Source: Nitratireductor basaltis
GTDB lineage: Bacteria > Pseudomonadota > Alphaproteobacteria > Rhizobiales > Rhizobiaceae
Length of the DNA: 64,000 nt
Direction of reading: 5' to 3'
Assembly (NCBI RefSeq): GCF_000733725.1
Contig: NZ_JMQM01000001.1
Coordinates: forward strand, 2,294,001 to 2,358,000
Below are positions 1 to 8,943 of this stretch, piece after piece. The position numbers and the translations under genes were made by a program. The notes under the pieces are model-generated. The model saw only the letters and a program-made list of their open reading frames with translations, ran no database searches and was not told the DNA's origin. How positions within the stretch are numbered: position 1 is the first letter of the stretch; every line of letters begins with the position of its first letter.

Positions 1-348
1 GCCGCCACGATGGAGAATGCGAAGGACAAGCTGCCGGGGCAGATTGTCGTCGCGCCACCCTCGGCGCTGGCCGACCGCTGGTCACGGCGATTTGCCGATC
101 CGCTCGACTGCTTCGCATCGGGATGGATGCGCATTCGCCAGCGTGCCAAGCAGCGCGGGGTCGAGCTGCCGCTGATCGTATCGGACCATGCGGACTGGAA
201 CGAGCTTTGCGAAACCATCCACGCCACCGGTGCGCGCGAGGTGTGGGTGACGCATGGACGCGAGGAAGCGCTGGTGCGCTGGTGCGAGCTGCAGGGTATA
301 GCCGCCCGCCCACTTCATCTTGTCGGCTATGAAGACGAGGCGGAATGA
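1..348 (+). CDS. Ligase-associated DNA exonuclease, C-terminal part (cut by window edge)
   Basis: The reading frame is open from base 1, so only the last 115 or so residues of a longer protein are present. The tail, with AREVWVTHG and a conserved aspartate-histidine (SDHAD), matches the C-terminal part of metallo-beta-lactamase/beta-CASP exonucleases that sit directly before bacterial ATP-dependent DNA ligases. These enzymes are thought to trim DNA ends before sealing. The stop codon overlaps the ligase start by four bases (ATGA), so the two are translationally coupled, which supports the assignment. The metal-binding motifs would lie upstream of the window and cannot be seen. Confidence 0.75.
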   Translation, partial: AATMENAKDKLPGQIVVAPPSALADRWSRRFADPLDCFASGWMRIRQRAKQRGVELPLIVSDHADWNELCETIHATGAREVWVTHGREEALVRWCELQGIAARPLHLVGYEDEAE

Positions 349-1937
349 TGGAGCGCTTTGCCGAACTCCTCGACCGCCTGGTCCTGACGCCATCGCGCAA
401 TGGCAAGCTGCGCCTGATGGTCGACTATTTCCGCGACACGCCGGACCCCGACCGCGGCTACGCTCTTGCGGGATTGACAGGCGGGCTTGATTTTCCAGCG
501 GTGAAGCCTGCTCTCATTCGAAGCCTCGCCACCGAGCGCATGGATGATGTGCTCTTTGCCTATTCCTATGACTATGTGGGCGATCTGGCGGAGACCGTGT
601 CGCTGATCTGGCCGGGCAGCGGTGAAGAGGTGCAGGCGCCGACGCTGACGCAGGTGGTTGATCGTCTCTCCTCCACCAGCCGCTCGGACGCGCCAGCCGT
701 GATGAGCGATCTTCTCGACCGGCTGACACCGTCAGGCCGTTTCGCCGCCATCAAGCTTGCCACCGGCGGGCTGCGTATCGGCGTTTCCGCGCGTCTTGCA
801 AAACAGGCCCTGGCGCAGTTCGGGGACAAGGATGTGGCCGAGCTGGAAGAGCTTTGGCATGGGCTTGAAGCTCCATACGAAGACCTTTTCGCCTGGCTTG
901 AAGGCTGGGCGGAGAAGCCTGAAAATGCAGCCAAGGCGCCTTTTCGCCCTGTCATGCTGGCCCATGCTTTCCAGGAACCCGACCGCGCGCTTGAGCCGTC
1001 GGATTATCGCGCGGAATGGAAATGGGACGGCATCCGCATCCAGGCGGTTTGTGAAGATGGCGTGCAAAGGCTTTATTCGCGCACTGGCGACGACATATCC
1101 GGAGCATTCCCCGATCTTCTGGAAGCGATGAACTTCAACGCGGCCCTGGATGGAGAACTTCTCGTTGGCGATCCGCGCGATCACACGGGTAGCTTTTCCG
1201 ACCTCCAGCAGCGTCTGAACCGCAAGACCGTTTCAAAGAAGATGATGAAGGAGTATCCGGTCTTCCTGCGCTGCTATGATCTTCTCGTCGAGGGAAGTGA
1301 GGACTTGCGCTCGATGCCCTTTGACCAGCGGCGCAAGCGGCTGGAAGCCTTCATGGCGAAGCTTCCCGCGGAGCGCTTCGATCTCTCGCCGGTGGTTACC
1401 TTTTCCGATTGGGACGAGTTGGACCGGCTGCGCCACGAGCCGCCGCATCCGGTCATCGAGGGCGTCATGCTCAAACGCCATGATGCGCCATACCTTGCCG
1501 GGCGACCCAAGGGACCGTGGTTCAAGTGGAAGCGTGATCCATTCACCGTGGATGCGGTGCTTATGTATGCCCAGCGCGGTCATGGAAAACGGTCGAGCTT
1601 CTACTCCGATTACACATTCGGCGTCTGGTCAGGGCCACAGGATGACCCGGTGCTCGTGCCGGTGGGGAAAGCCTATTTCGGCTTTACCGACGATGAGCTG
1701 AAGCAGATCGACAAGTTTGTCCGCGACAACACGATAGAGCGTTTCGGGCCGGTGCGTTCGGTCCGAGCAAACCGCGATCACGGTTTGGTTCTGGAAATCG
1801 CCTTCGAGGGTCTCAACCGCTCCACACGCCACAAGTCAGGCGTTGCGATGCGTTTCCCGCGCATCTCGCGCCTGCGCTGGGACAAGCCGCCTCACGAGGC
1901 TGACCGGCTAGAGACGCTGGAAGACATGCTGACCTGA
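345..1937 (+). CDS. ATP-dependent DNA ligase (ligase-associated cluster type)
   Basis: This 530-residue protein joins DNA ends using ATP. The adenylation motif KWDG starts at residue 226, making Lys226 the nucleophile. Further nucleotidyltransferase motifs follow: YSRTGDDIS (motif Ia/III region), LDGELL, EGVMLKR (motif IV) and WFKWKRD (motif V). The N-terminal 200 residues form the DNA-binding helical domain and the C-terminal part an OB fold ending in a FPRI.R.R.DK segment. There is no primase or nuclease domain, so it is not LigD. It overlaps the exonuclease gene by four bases. The start is ATG 345, although a second ATG follows immediately. Such exo-ligase pairs often sit with an Lhr helicase and an MPE phosphoesterase; neither is visible here. 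Confidence 0.92.
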   Translation: MMERFAELLDRLVLTPSRNGKLRLMVDYFRDTPDPDRGYALAGLTGGLDFPAVKPALIRSLATERMDDVLFAYSYDYVGDLAETVSLIWPGSGEEVQAPTLTQVVDRLSSTSRSDAPAVMSDLLDRLTPSGRFAAIKLATGGLRIGVSARLAKQALAQFGDKDVAELEELWHGLEAPYEDLFAWLEGWAEKPENAAKAPFRPVMLAHAFQEPDRALEPSDYRAEWKWDGIRIQAVCEDGVQRLYSRTGDDISGAFPDLLEAMNFNAALDGELLVGDPRDHTGSFSDLQQRLNRKTVSKKMMKEYPVFLRCYDLLVEGSEDLRSMPFDQRRKRLEAFMAKLPAERFDLSPVVTFSDWDELDRLRHEPPHPVIEGVMLKRHDAPYLAGRPKGPWFKWKRDPFTVDAVLMYAQRGHGKRSSFYSDYTFGVWSGPQDDPVLVPVGKAYFGFTDDELKQIDKFVRDNTIERFGPVRSVRANRDHGLVLEIAFEGLNRSTRHKSGVAMRFPRISRLRWDKPPHEADRLETLEDMLT

Positions 1938-1940
1938 GGA

Positions 1941-3125
1941 CTATTCGGCATCGTAGACCGTGACCTTGATCGAGTAGATGCCAAGTTCGCGCCCCTGACC
2001 TTCCACATCGGGAACGATGGCGATCGTGCCTCCGCTTTCGGGATCGACGTCGGGGAAGGTCCGCTCGAACAGATGATCGTTCTGCTGCGGTCCCACCACA
2101 TAGCGAATGCGCCCGCAATCACCCAGATTGCCGAAATTGCATGATAGCGAAAGCTGCGTCTCCTCGCCTTCGCCGGCAGCGGCCGTGACATTGAAGATTG
2201 CGGTCTTGCCTGCAAGCTGTTCGAGAATGCCCTGGCCGACATCGAAGATGACCGCAGTATCCGTCTGGCCGGAGGAAAGGCGCATCAGCTGGCCTTCGCC
2301 GCTATCTGCAATCTGAGCCTGAGCGCCTGCCGGTGCCGCCACCGTCGTCGGGTCATCTGGTGAGAAAATGGTGATCCATGTCCGGTCATCGGGTGAGCCG
2401 CCGATGGGCGCACGCGCTTCGCTGCCGCTCCCGGGATCGTATGATTCCTCTTCGGTTCCGCGCGGCGGATTGGGAACGGAACCATCGCGTTCCGCCGCCG
2501 ACTTCAGCAGGCCCGTATCCATGACCCACCATGCACCGATGCCCAGCATCGCCAGAATGGTCGTCGTGACGAACAGCTTTGCGAAGGGTCGGCGCGGGCG
2601 TTCATCGCGCGAAGCATGTTTCTTCTGCCGCCGCGATCTTGGCGCAACTGCCGCGCGTTCTTCGGGAGCCAGGCGGTCATCGGCGGCAAGTCCGCGCATT
2701 CCGGCGGTCTGCGGAGCCGCTGGCGCTGGTGCATCAAGAGCAGGCTCGCTGCGCTGAGGCCGTTCGGTACCGGTTTGGACCGTTGGTGCGGCAGGGTTCA
2801 ACCGATCATGCGCGGTGACGGTTGGGGCTGCGGGAGATGGTGCTGTGGGTGCCTGCGCTTCCGACGCTGGCTGACGACGCCTTGGAATCGATGCGGCCAC
2901 CGTCGCCGGAGGACCGGCGGGCACGAATTCCTTTTCGATCTGCGAAATGACCTGCAGCAGACGGGAGCGACGATCAGCCTTCTCCGCCGAGCTGAGATCC
3001 TGCTTTTCCGCAAGCGAGCGCTCGAAGGCGGAGAAGACCTGCCGGTACACTTTCTCGCGATGCGTCTTGTCCAGCGGATCACCGCGTTCCAGCGCATTTC
3101 GTATTGAGTTCTTGACCGACTCCAA
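1941..3125 (-). CDS. Membrane-anchored protein of unknown function with Pro/Ala-rich linker
   Basis: I do not recognise a named family. The 394-residue protein has a charged helical N-terminal region (about 1-70), a long Pro/Ala-rich, low-complexity stretch (about 71-180) ending in a basic patch, one membrane segment (about 184-202), an acidic/Gly-rich spacer, and a C-terminal domain (about 245-394) rich in alternating hydrophobic residues that looks like a beta sandwich and holds two cysteines (SCNFGNLGDC). The expected topology is N-terminus in, C-terminal domain in the periplasm. The start is TTG at 3125, with AGGGGAAG seven bases upstream. The gene converges with the ligase gene, three bases apart. 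Similar architectures occur as conserved hypotheticals in Rhizobiales. Confidence 0.7.
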   Translation of the reverse strand: MESVKNSIRNALERGDPLDKTHREKVYRQVFSAFERSLAEKQDLSSAEKADRRSRLLQVISQIEKEFVPAGPPATVAASIPRRRQPASEAQAPTAPSPAAPTVTAHDRLNPAAPTVQTGTERPQRSEPALDAPAPAAPQTAGMRGLAADDRLAPEERAAVAPRSRRQKKHASRDERPRRPFAKLFVTTTILAMLGIGAWWVMDTGLLKSAAERDGSVPNPPRGTEEESYDPGSGSEARAPIGGSPDDRTWITIFSPDDPTTVAAPAGAQAQIADSGEGQLMRLSSGQTDTAVIFDVGQGILEQLAGKTAIFNVTAAAGEGEETQLSLSCNFGNLGDCGRIRYVVGPQQNDHLFERTFPDVDPESGGTIAIVPDVEGQGRELGIYSIKVTVYDAE

Positions 3126-3351
3126 ACCACTTCCCCTTCACCCGGTAAATCAATCGTTAAACGCAGTTGGACCGGCGATCAACGCAGTTACGCGCGTCAA
3201 AGGTCCTGCGGGCAAGAGAAATCTGTGGCTAGAATGTATACTTTCGCCAAGGCAGGTGCAGTTCTGGACCAATCGGGTGCGCTTGACAGGCTGGCGGCAT
3301 AACCGGCAGCTATCACGGAGAAGACTTCCACTTTTGAAAGGCGGGGCAGCC

Positions 3352-4347
3352 ATGCTGAAGACACCGTATTTGCTCTTTCTCGGCGACGCGCCGGACCAGC
3401 TTGCGGCCAAGGTCGCACAGGGCATCAAGGACTGGCGTCCGGAGCATTGCGTCGGTCAGTTGCGGCTTGAAGGCTGCAAGGCGGATCTGGGCCTGCCGGA
3501 GCTGACCGTTGCGCAAGCGCGCGAAAAGGGTGCCGAAACGCTGATCGTTGGCGCTGCCAATCGCGGCGGTGTCATCTCTCAGAGCTGGCTTGCCACGCTG
3601 GTCGAGGCTGCAGAAGCCGGGATGGACATCGCATCCGGCCTTCACAACCGGCTGACTTCGCTGCCCGACCTCGTTCACGCTTCGAACATTAACAGCACGT
3701 CTCTTTATGATGTGCGCGTGCCGCAGCATGACTATCCGATAGCCGATGGCAAGAAGCGCAGCGGCAAAAGGTGCCTGGCTGTCGGCACGGATTGCTCGGT
3801 TGGCAAGATGTACACGGCTCTCGCCATGGAGAAGGCCATGCGCGAAAGGGGCATGAAAGCCACCTTCCGTGCCACCGGCCAGACAGGCATCCTGATCACC
3901 GGTTCGGGCGTTCCGCTCGATGCCGTGATTGCCGACTTCATGGCCGGCAGTGTGGAATGGCTTACTCCTGACAATGACGAGGACCATTGGGATCTCATCG
4001 AAGGTCAGGGAAGCCTTTTCCATCCGTCCTTCTCGGGCGTCACCATGGCGCTGGTCCATGGCGGACAGCCGGACGCGCTGGTGCTGTGCCATGAACCTAC
4101 GCGCACGCATATGCGCGGCCTGCCGCATTACGGGTTGCCGAGCCTGGAAGCACTGCGTGATCTGTCCCTGACGCTGGCGCAGGTGGTCAATCCTGACGTG
4201 AAGGTGGTGGGTGTTTCGGTCAATACCGCCGCGCTTGATGAAGATGCGGCCGCCAGGTGCCTGGAAGAAATCGAGAGCCGCATGGGGCTGCCGACCGTCG
4301 ACCCGTTCCGCAATGGAGCCGACAGGCTGGCTGAAGCCTTGGGCTGA
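3352..4347 (+). CDS. dgcN: DUF1611 protein, D-glutamate N-acetyltransferase DgcN-like
   Basis: This 331-residue protein belongs to the DUF1611 family. Members named DgcN acetylate D-glutamate in a D-amino-acid catabolic route with the partner DgcA. A P-loop-like segment GTDCSVGK lies at residues 145-152, followed by an ATGQTGIL segment and HPSFSGVTMALVHG. The open frame extends upstream to 2947, but only from ATG 3352 does the sequence resemble the family, so that start is chosen. No dgcA gene is next to it here, so the acetyltransferase role is inferred from family only. The 226 bases upstream hold no other gene. Confidence 0.75.
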   Translation: MLKTPYLLFLGDAPDQLAAKVAQGIKDWRPEHCVGQLRLEGCKADLGLPELTVAQAREKGAETLIVGAANRGGVISQSWLATLVEAAEAGMDIASGLHNRLTSLPDLVHASNINSTSLYDVRVPQHDYPIADGKKRSGKRCLAVGTDCSVGKMYTALAMEKAMRERGMKATFRATGQTGILITGSGVPLDAVIADFMAGSVEWLTPDNDEDHWDLIEGQGSLFHPSFSGVTMALVHGGQPDALVLCHEPTRTHMRGLPHYGLPSLEALRDLSLTLAQVVNPDVKVVGVSVNTAALDEDAAARCLEEIESRMGLPTVDPFRNGADRLAEALG

Positions 4348-4455
4348 TCCGCCGCCAAAGCATCATCATCAACCGGGAACTAAATCCACTCCTGCTGAAT
4401 TTTCCACTCACAAATCAAGACGGTGCGACCGTCGTGAGCAGAGAAAGGAAACAGC

Positions 4456-4659
4456 ATGACACGTGAGCCGGAAGAGAGAACAACGGTTGTAACGACGGAT
4501 AGCGGCGGCGGCGCCGGATGGTTCATCGTTGGTGCGCTTGTTGTTGCTGCGCTGGTGGCCGTATGGCTCTTTGGCGGCGGCGTGCTTGGTACGGGCGGCG
4601 GAGAGGCCGAGCTGAACGTGGACATCGACGCACCGAAGGTTGCGCAGCCTGCCGAATAG
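4456..4659 (+). CDS. Small single-span membrane protein, unknown function
   Basis: A 67-residue protein with a polar N-terminus, a glycine run, one clear transmembrane helix (about residues 21-43, WFIVGALVVAALVAVWLFGG) and a short acidic tail. AAAGGAAAC ahead of the ATG is a good ribosome binding site. A strong terminator follows 70 bases after the stop. It may be co-transcribed with the DgcN-like gene 108 bases upstream, but nothing indicates a joint function. Small proteins of this type recur in Rhizobiales genomes as hypotheticals. Confidence 0.65.
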   Translation: MTREPEERTTVVTTDSGGGAGWFIVGALVVAALVAVWLFGGGVLGTGGGEAELNVDIDAPKVAQPAE

Positions 4660-4730
4660 GCTGTCCTTGAGTTTCCCGCTCAAGGCTCCAGCATATGCTG
4701 TCCCTCGGGCCTTGCAAGCGGGAGCAAACA

Positions 4731-4766
4731 ACCGGCCATCGGCTTCCTGCCATGGCCGGTTTTTTC
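4731..4766 (+). terminator. Rho-independent terminator
   Basis: A 9-bp perfect stem (ACCGGCCAT/ATGGCCGGT) with a 12-base loop is followed by six T. It ends the small-protein transcript. The opposite strand reads TTGTTT after the stem, so it may also weakly stop the converging cox operon. Confidence 0.85.
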
Positions 4767-4786
4767 TTGGCCCGGGCCGTCTCGGG

Positions 4787-5584
4787 CTAGCGTGCCGCTG
4801 CCACCGCGCGTTTGGCCATTACCTTGATCAGATTTGCACGGTATTCCGCCGATGCGTGAATGTCCGACATCAGGCCATCTGATGAAACGGACACGTTCTG
4901 AAGCGCGTCCTCGCTGAAGGAGCTGCCGAGGGCCTCCTCGATTGCGCCGACCCTGAAGACGCCATCCTCGCCTGCCCCTGTCGCCGTGACACGCAAACCA
5001 CCATTGCCTTTCGCGACGAAGACACCGGTCAAGGCATAACGCGAGGCAGGGTTGGGAAACTTGGCATATCCCGCTTTTTCCGGCAGCTCGAACGAGATCG
5101 CGGTTATGACCTCATCTTCCTCCAAGGCCGTTTCGAAGAGGCCTACAAAGAACTCGTCGGCAGAAATCTCGCGGCTGTTCGTGTGGATGGTAGCGTTCAG
5201 TGCCAGAAGTGCTGCAGGATAGTCGGCAGCCGGATCATTGTTGGCAACCGAACCGCCAATCGTGCCCATATGGCGTACATGCGGGTCACCGATATGCGAG
5301 GCCAGATGGCAGATTGCCGGGCAGGCCTTCGCCAAAGCCGCATTCGCGGCCACTTCGGCATGGGTTGTCCCCGCACCGATCTTCACGCGGTTTCCGCTGA
5401 CTTCGATACCCATCAACTCCGCGATACGGCGCAGGTCGATCAGGTCGCTGGGCGCAGCCAGCCGCGCCTTCATGGTAGGAATGAGTGTCTGACCGCCGGC
5501 AACGAACTTGCCATCGTCAGCCCCGCCCAAAAGCTTCACTGCCTCATCGACGGAGGAGGCGCGGTGATAGATCGTCTCATACAT
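4787..5584 (-). CDS. coxM: Molybdenum hydroxylase FAD-binding medium subunit (CoxM-like)
   Basis: The 265-residue protein is the FAD-binding subunit of a xanthine dehydrogenase/CO dehydrogenase-family enzyme. It carries electrons from the [2Fe-2S] subunit to the quinone or other acceptor. Typical motifs are AGGQTLIP (residues about 31-38) and TIGGSVANNDPAADYPAAL, both used for FAD contact. A GAGGAGAAACGAT stretch precedes the ATG. It is last in the coxS-coxL-coxM order, 86 bases after coxL, across an imperfect hairpin made of heptamer repeats. The substrate is not known. Confidence 0.9.
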   Translation of the reverse strand: MYETIYHRASSVDEAVKLLGGADDGKFVAGGQTLIPTMKARLAAPSDLIDLRRIAELMGIEVSGNRVKIGAGTTHAEVAANAALAKACPAICHLASHIGDPHVRHMGTIGGSVANNDPAADYPAALLALNATIHTNSREISADEFFVGLFETALEEDEVITAISFELPEKAGYAKFPNPASRYALTGVFVAKGNGGLRVTATGAGEDGVFRVGAIEEALGSSFSEDALQNVSVSSDGLMSDIHASAEYRANLIKVMAKRAVAAAR

Positions 5585-5601
5585 ATCGTTTCTCCTCTGG
5601 A

Positions 5602-5681
5602 GAGCGAGTAGCGAATAGGGGTTAGCGAGTAGCCGAAGACTTCATCTTCCTATTCGCTATTCACTACTCACTATTCGCTCT
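5602..5681. repeat. Inverted pair of degenerate heptamer repeats between coxL and coxM
   Basis: Bases 5650-5680 read as four heptamers close to CTATTCR (CTATTCG, CTATTCA, CTACTCA, CTATTCG). Bases 5603-5632 carry the complementary units (CGAGTAG, CGAATAG, CGAGTAG). The two arms can pair to form an imperfect hairpin in the message between coxL and coxM. The coxL stop codon lies within the right arm. Related units occur at 8041-8147 and 28608-28641. Confidence 0.7.
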
Positions 5682-8019
5682 TCTGCAATGCAGCCCACAC
5701 CTTCTGCGGGGTTGCCGGCATGGTCAGATTGTTGTGGCCGATGGCATCGGTCATGGCGTTGATGAGTGCCGGGGGTGAACCGATGGCGCCTGCCTCACCG
5801 CAACCCTTGATGCCGAGCGGATTGCCCGGACATGGCGTGTTGGTGGTCGAGACCTTGAAGCTTGGCAGGTCATCGGCGCGCGGCATGGTGTAGTCCATGT
5901 AGGACGCGGTGATGAGCTGGCCCGTGTCCGGGTCATACTGGCACCCTTCCAGGAGCGCCTGACCGATCCCCTGCGCCAGCCCGCCATGCACCTGCCCCTC
6001 GACGATCAGCGGATTGATGATATTGCCGAAATCATCGGCTGCCACGAACTGCACGATGTCGGTCTTGCCCGTTTCGGGATCGACCTCCACCTCGCAAATG
6101 TAACAGCCTGCCGGGAAGGTGAAATTGGTGGGATCGTAGAACGCCCCCTCCTTCAGACCCGGCTCCATGCCTTCGGGCAGGTTGTGGGCGGTATAGGCGG
6201 AAAGAGCCACCTGGAACCACGGCACCGTCTTGTCGGTGCCGGCCACCTTCGCCTCGCCATTCTCGATGACGATGTCGCTCTCGTCGGCCTCCAGCATATG
6301 CGCGGCGATCTTCTTTGCCTTCGCCTCGACCTTGTCGAGCGCCTTGACGATGGCCGACATGCCGACGGCGCCAGAGCGCGAGCCATAGGTGCCCATGCCC
6401 ATCTGCACCTTGTCGGTATCGCCATGAACAATGGACACCTGATCGATGGGCACGCCGAAACGGTCCGCCACGAGCTGGGCGAAGGTGGTCTCGTGCCCCT
6501 GGCCGTGGCTGTGCGAACCTGTCAGCACCTCGATCGTGCCGGCAGCATTCACACGCACTTCCGCCGATTCCCAAAGACCCACGCCAGCACCGAGAGAGCC
6601 GACAGCCGCCGAAGGCGCGATACCGCAGGCCTCGATATAGCAGCTCATGCCGATACCGCGCAGCTTGCCGCGCTTTTTCGCTTCCTCGCGACGGGCGGGG
6701 AAGCCTTCGTAATCGGCCTCGCGCATCGCCGCCTCAAGCGAGGCGTCGTAGTCGCCTGCATCGTAATTCATGATGACGGGCGTCTGGTGCGGAAACTCGC
6801 GGATGAAGTTCTTGCGCCGGAGTTCTGCCGGGGAAACACCGAGTTCACGCGCGGCCGTTTCCATGGTGCGTTCCACGACATAGGTCGCTTCCGGCCGCCC
6901 TGCCCCGCGATAGGCATCAACCGGTGCGGTATTGGTATAGACGCCGCGCACATTGCAGTGGATCGCCGGGATATCATACTGCCCTGACAGAAGCGTCGCG
7001 TAGAGATAGGTCGGCACCGAGGAAGAGAAGAGAGACATATAGGCGCCGAAATTGGCGATGGTGTCGACCTTCAGACCAATCACCTTATTGTCCGCATCGA
7101 AGGCCATCTGCACTTCCGACACGTGATCGCGGCCATGGGCATCGGTAAGAAAACTCTCGGTGCGATCGGCCACCCATTTCACCGGCACGCCGGTGCGCTT
7201 GGAAGCCCAAAGACAGGTGACCTCCTCGGGATAGATGAAGATCTTGGAGCCAAAGCCGCCGCCCACATCGGGCGCGATGACGCGCAGCTTGTTTTCCGGC
7301 GCCACGTTGTAGAAGGCGCTCATGACGAGGCGGGCCACATGCGGGTTCTGGCTGGTGGTCCAGCAGGTATAGTGGTCTTCCGCCTTGTTGTAGTGGCCAA
7401 GGGCCGCGCGCGGCTCCATCGCATTGGGCACCAGACGATTGTTGACGATCCTGATCCGCGTCACATGGGCGGCCCTGGAGAGCGCCTCGTCGGTCGCCTT
7501 CTCGTCGCCGATCTCCCAGTCATAGATGAGATTGCCGTCGGCTTCCGGGTGGAGCTTCGGCGCGCCCTGCTCCAGCGCCTTCACCGCATCGGTAACAGCC
7601 GGCAGCTCCTCGTAATCCACTTCCACCGCCTCGGCCGCGTCTCGCGCCTGACCCTTTGTGTCTGCGATGACGATGGCGACCGCGTCACCCACATAGCGCA
7701 CATATTCCGTTGCGAGTGCCGACCAGGCACCCATCTTCATGGGGCTCTTGTCCTTGGAATGAACCATCCAGCCGCAAATGAGATTGCCGATGCCATCGGC
7801 CTGAAGCTGCTTGCCGGTGAGCACATCCACGACGCCCGGCATTTCGCGTGCCGCATCGACACTGATGGATGTGATGCGCGCATGTGCATGCGGGCTTCGC
7901 ACGAACACCGCATGTTTCATGCCCGGCACTGCCATGTCGTCCACATAGCGGCCAAGACCGGTTATGAATCTCTTGTCTTCCTTGCGCGCCACCCGCGCGC
8001 CGATGCCTTCGATACCCAT
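5671..8019 (-). CDS. coxL: Molybdenum hydroxylase large subunit, form II CoxL-like
   Basis: The 782-residue protein binds the molybdopterin cofactor and is the catalytic subunit. GGGFGSK lies at about 253-259. The active-site loop reads AYRGAGR (369-375), the form II signature, rather than the AYRCSFR with the cysteine that binds copper in true form I CO dehydrogenase. The catalytic glutamate is in [13 protein letters not shown] near the C-terminus. ATG 8019 is preferred over the upstream ATG at 8058 because GGAGGAGAACCC precedes it and family homology begins there. CO oxidation is unproven for form II enzymes; another aldehyde or N-heterocycle hydroxylase role is equally possible. Confidence 0.9.
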   Translation of the reverse strand: MGIEGIGARVARKEDKRFITGLGRYVDDMAVPGMKHAVFVRSPHAHARITSISVDAAREMPGVVDVLTGKQLQADGIGNLICGWMVHSKDKSPMKMGAWSALATEYVRYVGDAVAIVIADTKGQARDAAEAVEVDYEELPAVTDAVKALEQGAPKLHPEADGNLIYDWEIGDEKATDEALSRAAHVTRIRIVNNRLVPNAMEPRAALGHYNKAEDHYTCWTTSQNPHVARLVMSAFYNVAPENKLRVIAPDVGGGFGSKIFIYPEEVTCLWASKRTGVPVKWVADRTESFLTDAHGRDHVSEVQMAFDADNKVIGLKVDTIANFGAYMSLFSSSVPTYLYATLLSGQYDIPAIHCNVRGVYTNTAPVDAYRGAGRPEATYVVERTMETAARELGVSPAELRRKNFIREFPHQTPVIMNYDAGDYDASLEAAMREADYEGFPARREEAKKRGKLRGIGMSCYIEACGIAPSAAVGSLGAGVGLWESAEVRVNAAGTIEVLTGSHSHGQGHETTFAQLVADRFGVPIDQVSIVHGDTDKVQMGMGTYGSRSGAVGMSAIVKALDKVEAKAKKIAAHMLEADESDIVIENGEAKVAGTDKTVPWFQVALSAYTAHNLPEGMEPGLKEGAFYDPTNFTFPAGCYICEVEVDPETGKTDIVQFVAADDFGNIINPLIVEGQVHGGLAQGIGQALLEGCQYDPDTGQLITASYMDYTMPRADDLPSFKVSTTNTPCPGNPLGIKGCGEAGAIGSPPALINAMTDAIGHNNLTMPATPQKVWAALQKSE

Positions 8020-8040
8020 GGGTTCTCCTCCCGGATATGG

Positions 8041-8147
8041 GTGAATTGTGAATGGCAAAATGGTGAATGGGGGCGTTGAACCTCATGCCTGACCTCCTCC
8101 GTCAGACCGAGCCTCACTATTCACTATTCACTACTCACTCACTCAAG
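8041..8147. repeat. Inverted pair of degenerate heptamer repeats between coxS and coxL
   Basis: Bases 8113-8140 carry CTATTCA-type heptamers (CTATTCA twice, CTACTCA). Bases 8041-8070 carry TGAATGG/GTGAATT units, loosely complementary to them. This is the same design as at the coxL-coxM junction, so both junctions of the operon hold a potential RNA hairpin of the same repeat family. Confidence 0.6.
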
Positions 8148-8628
8148 CTGCCTTCGCCTTGCCGCTCATCTCTTCGGATGCGGCGAGAATGGCTTTCACG
8201 ATATTGTGGTAGCCGGTGCAGCGACAGATATTGCCTTCCAGCTCCGCGCGGACCGTCTTCTCGTCGAGCCCTTCGGGGTGACGGGCGATCATGTCCGTGG
8301 CGGCCATGATCATGCCCGGCGTGCAGAAGCCGCATTGCAGACCGTGATGTTCCTTGAAGGCGCGCTGGACGGGGGTGAGTTCATCGCCCTCGGCCAGCCC
8401 CTCGATCGTCAGGACCTCGGAGCCGGAGGCCTGGGCGGCCAGCATGGTGCAGGATTTGACGGCCTTGCCGTCCACGTGAACAACACAGGCCCCGCATTGC
8501 GATGTGTCGCAGCCGACATGGGTTCCGGTCAGTCCCTGCGTCTCGCGCAGGAAGTGAACGAGCAACGTTCGATCTTCCACATTGGCCGAAACCTTGCGGC
8601 CATTCACCACCATCGACACATCTGCCAT
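8143..8628 (-). CDS. coxS: Molybdenum hydroxylase [2Fe-2S] small subunit (CoxS-like)
   Basis: A 161-residue iron-sulfur protein. Cys40, Cys45, Cys48 and Cys60 form the plant-ferredoxin-type [2Fe-2S] site. Cys99, Cys102, Cys135 and Cys137 (CGFC and CRC) form the second cluster near the molybdenum cofactor. It passes electrons from the large subunit to the FAD subunit. AGGAGGACCC sits just before the ATG. It is the first gene of the coxS-coxL-coxM operon. The C-terminal tail KAKAA is short and lacks any extra domain. Confidence 0.93.
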   Translation of the reverse strand: MADVSMVVNGRKVSANVEDRTLLVHFLRETQGLTGTHVGCDTSQCGACVVHVDGKAVKSCTMLAAQASGSEVLTIEGLAEGDELTPVQRAFKEHHGLQCGFCTPGMIMAATDMIARHPEGLDEKTVRAELEGNICRCTGYHNIVKAILAASEEMSGKAKAA

Positions 8629-8829
8629 GGGTCCTCCTCCAAACGGATTGCCTAAGCTTCATGGCGACGGCTCCTCCCGCCGCGACAGGCAGCTTACCGC
8701 AGGTGGAAGAAGAGTCCATGCTGTTTTGCAACCGGGGACAAGGCGGCGCGAAATCCGAAATTCGCGACTTGATCTTCGCAGCGGTTGGAGCTATCAGGCG
8801 CACATCACGCGCGGACACTCCCGCGCCGG

Positions 8830-8905
8830 GCCGCTTTAGCTCAGTTGGTAGAGCACATCATTCGTAATGATGGGGTCGCGTGTTCGAGTCACGCAAGCGG
8901 CACCA
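8830..8905 (+). tRNA. tRNA-Thr (anticodon CGT)
   Basis: A full cloverleaf is visible: acceptor GCCGCTT pairs with AAGCGGC, D arm GCTC/GAGC, anticodon stem CATCA/TGATG around loop TTCGTAA with anticodon CGT (8863-8865), and a T arm with GTTCGAGTC. CCA is encoded at 8903-8905. Confidence 0.97.
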
Positions 8906-8943
8906 GTTTTGCTCCCGAAGAACCACATTGCTCAAGCCGCGTG

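Noticed and set aside
5671-8019. True CO dehydrogenase large subunit
   Set aside because: The active-site loop is AYRGAGR without the cysteine of form I enzymes, so CO oxidation cannot be claimed.
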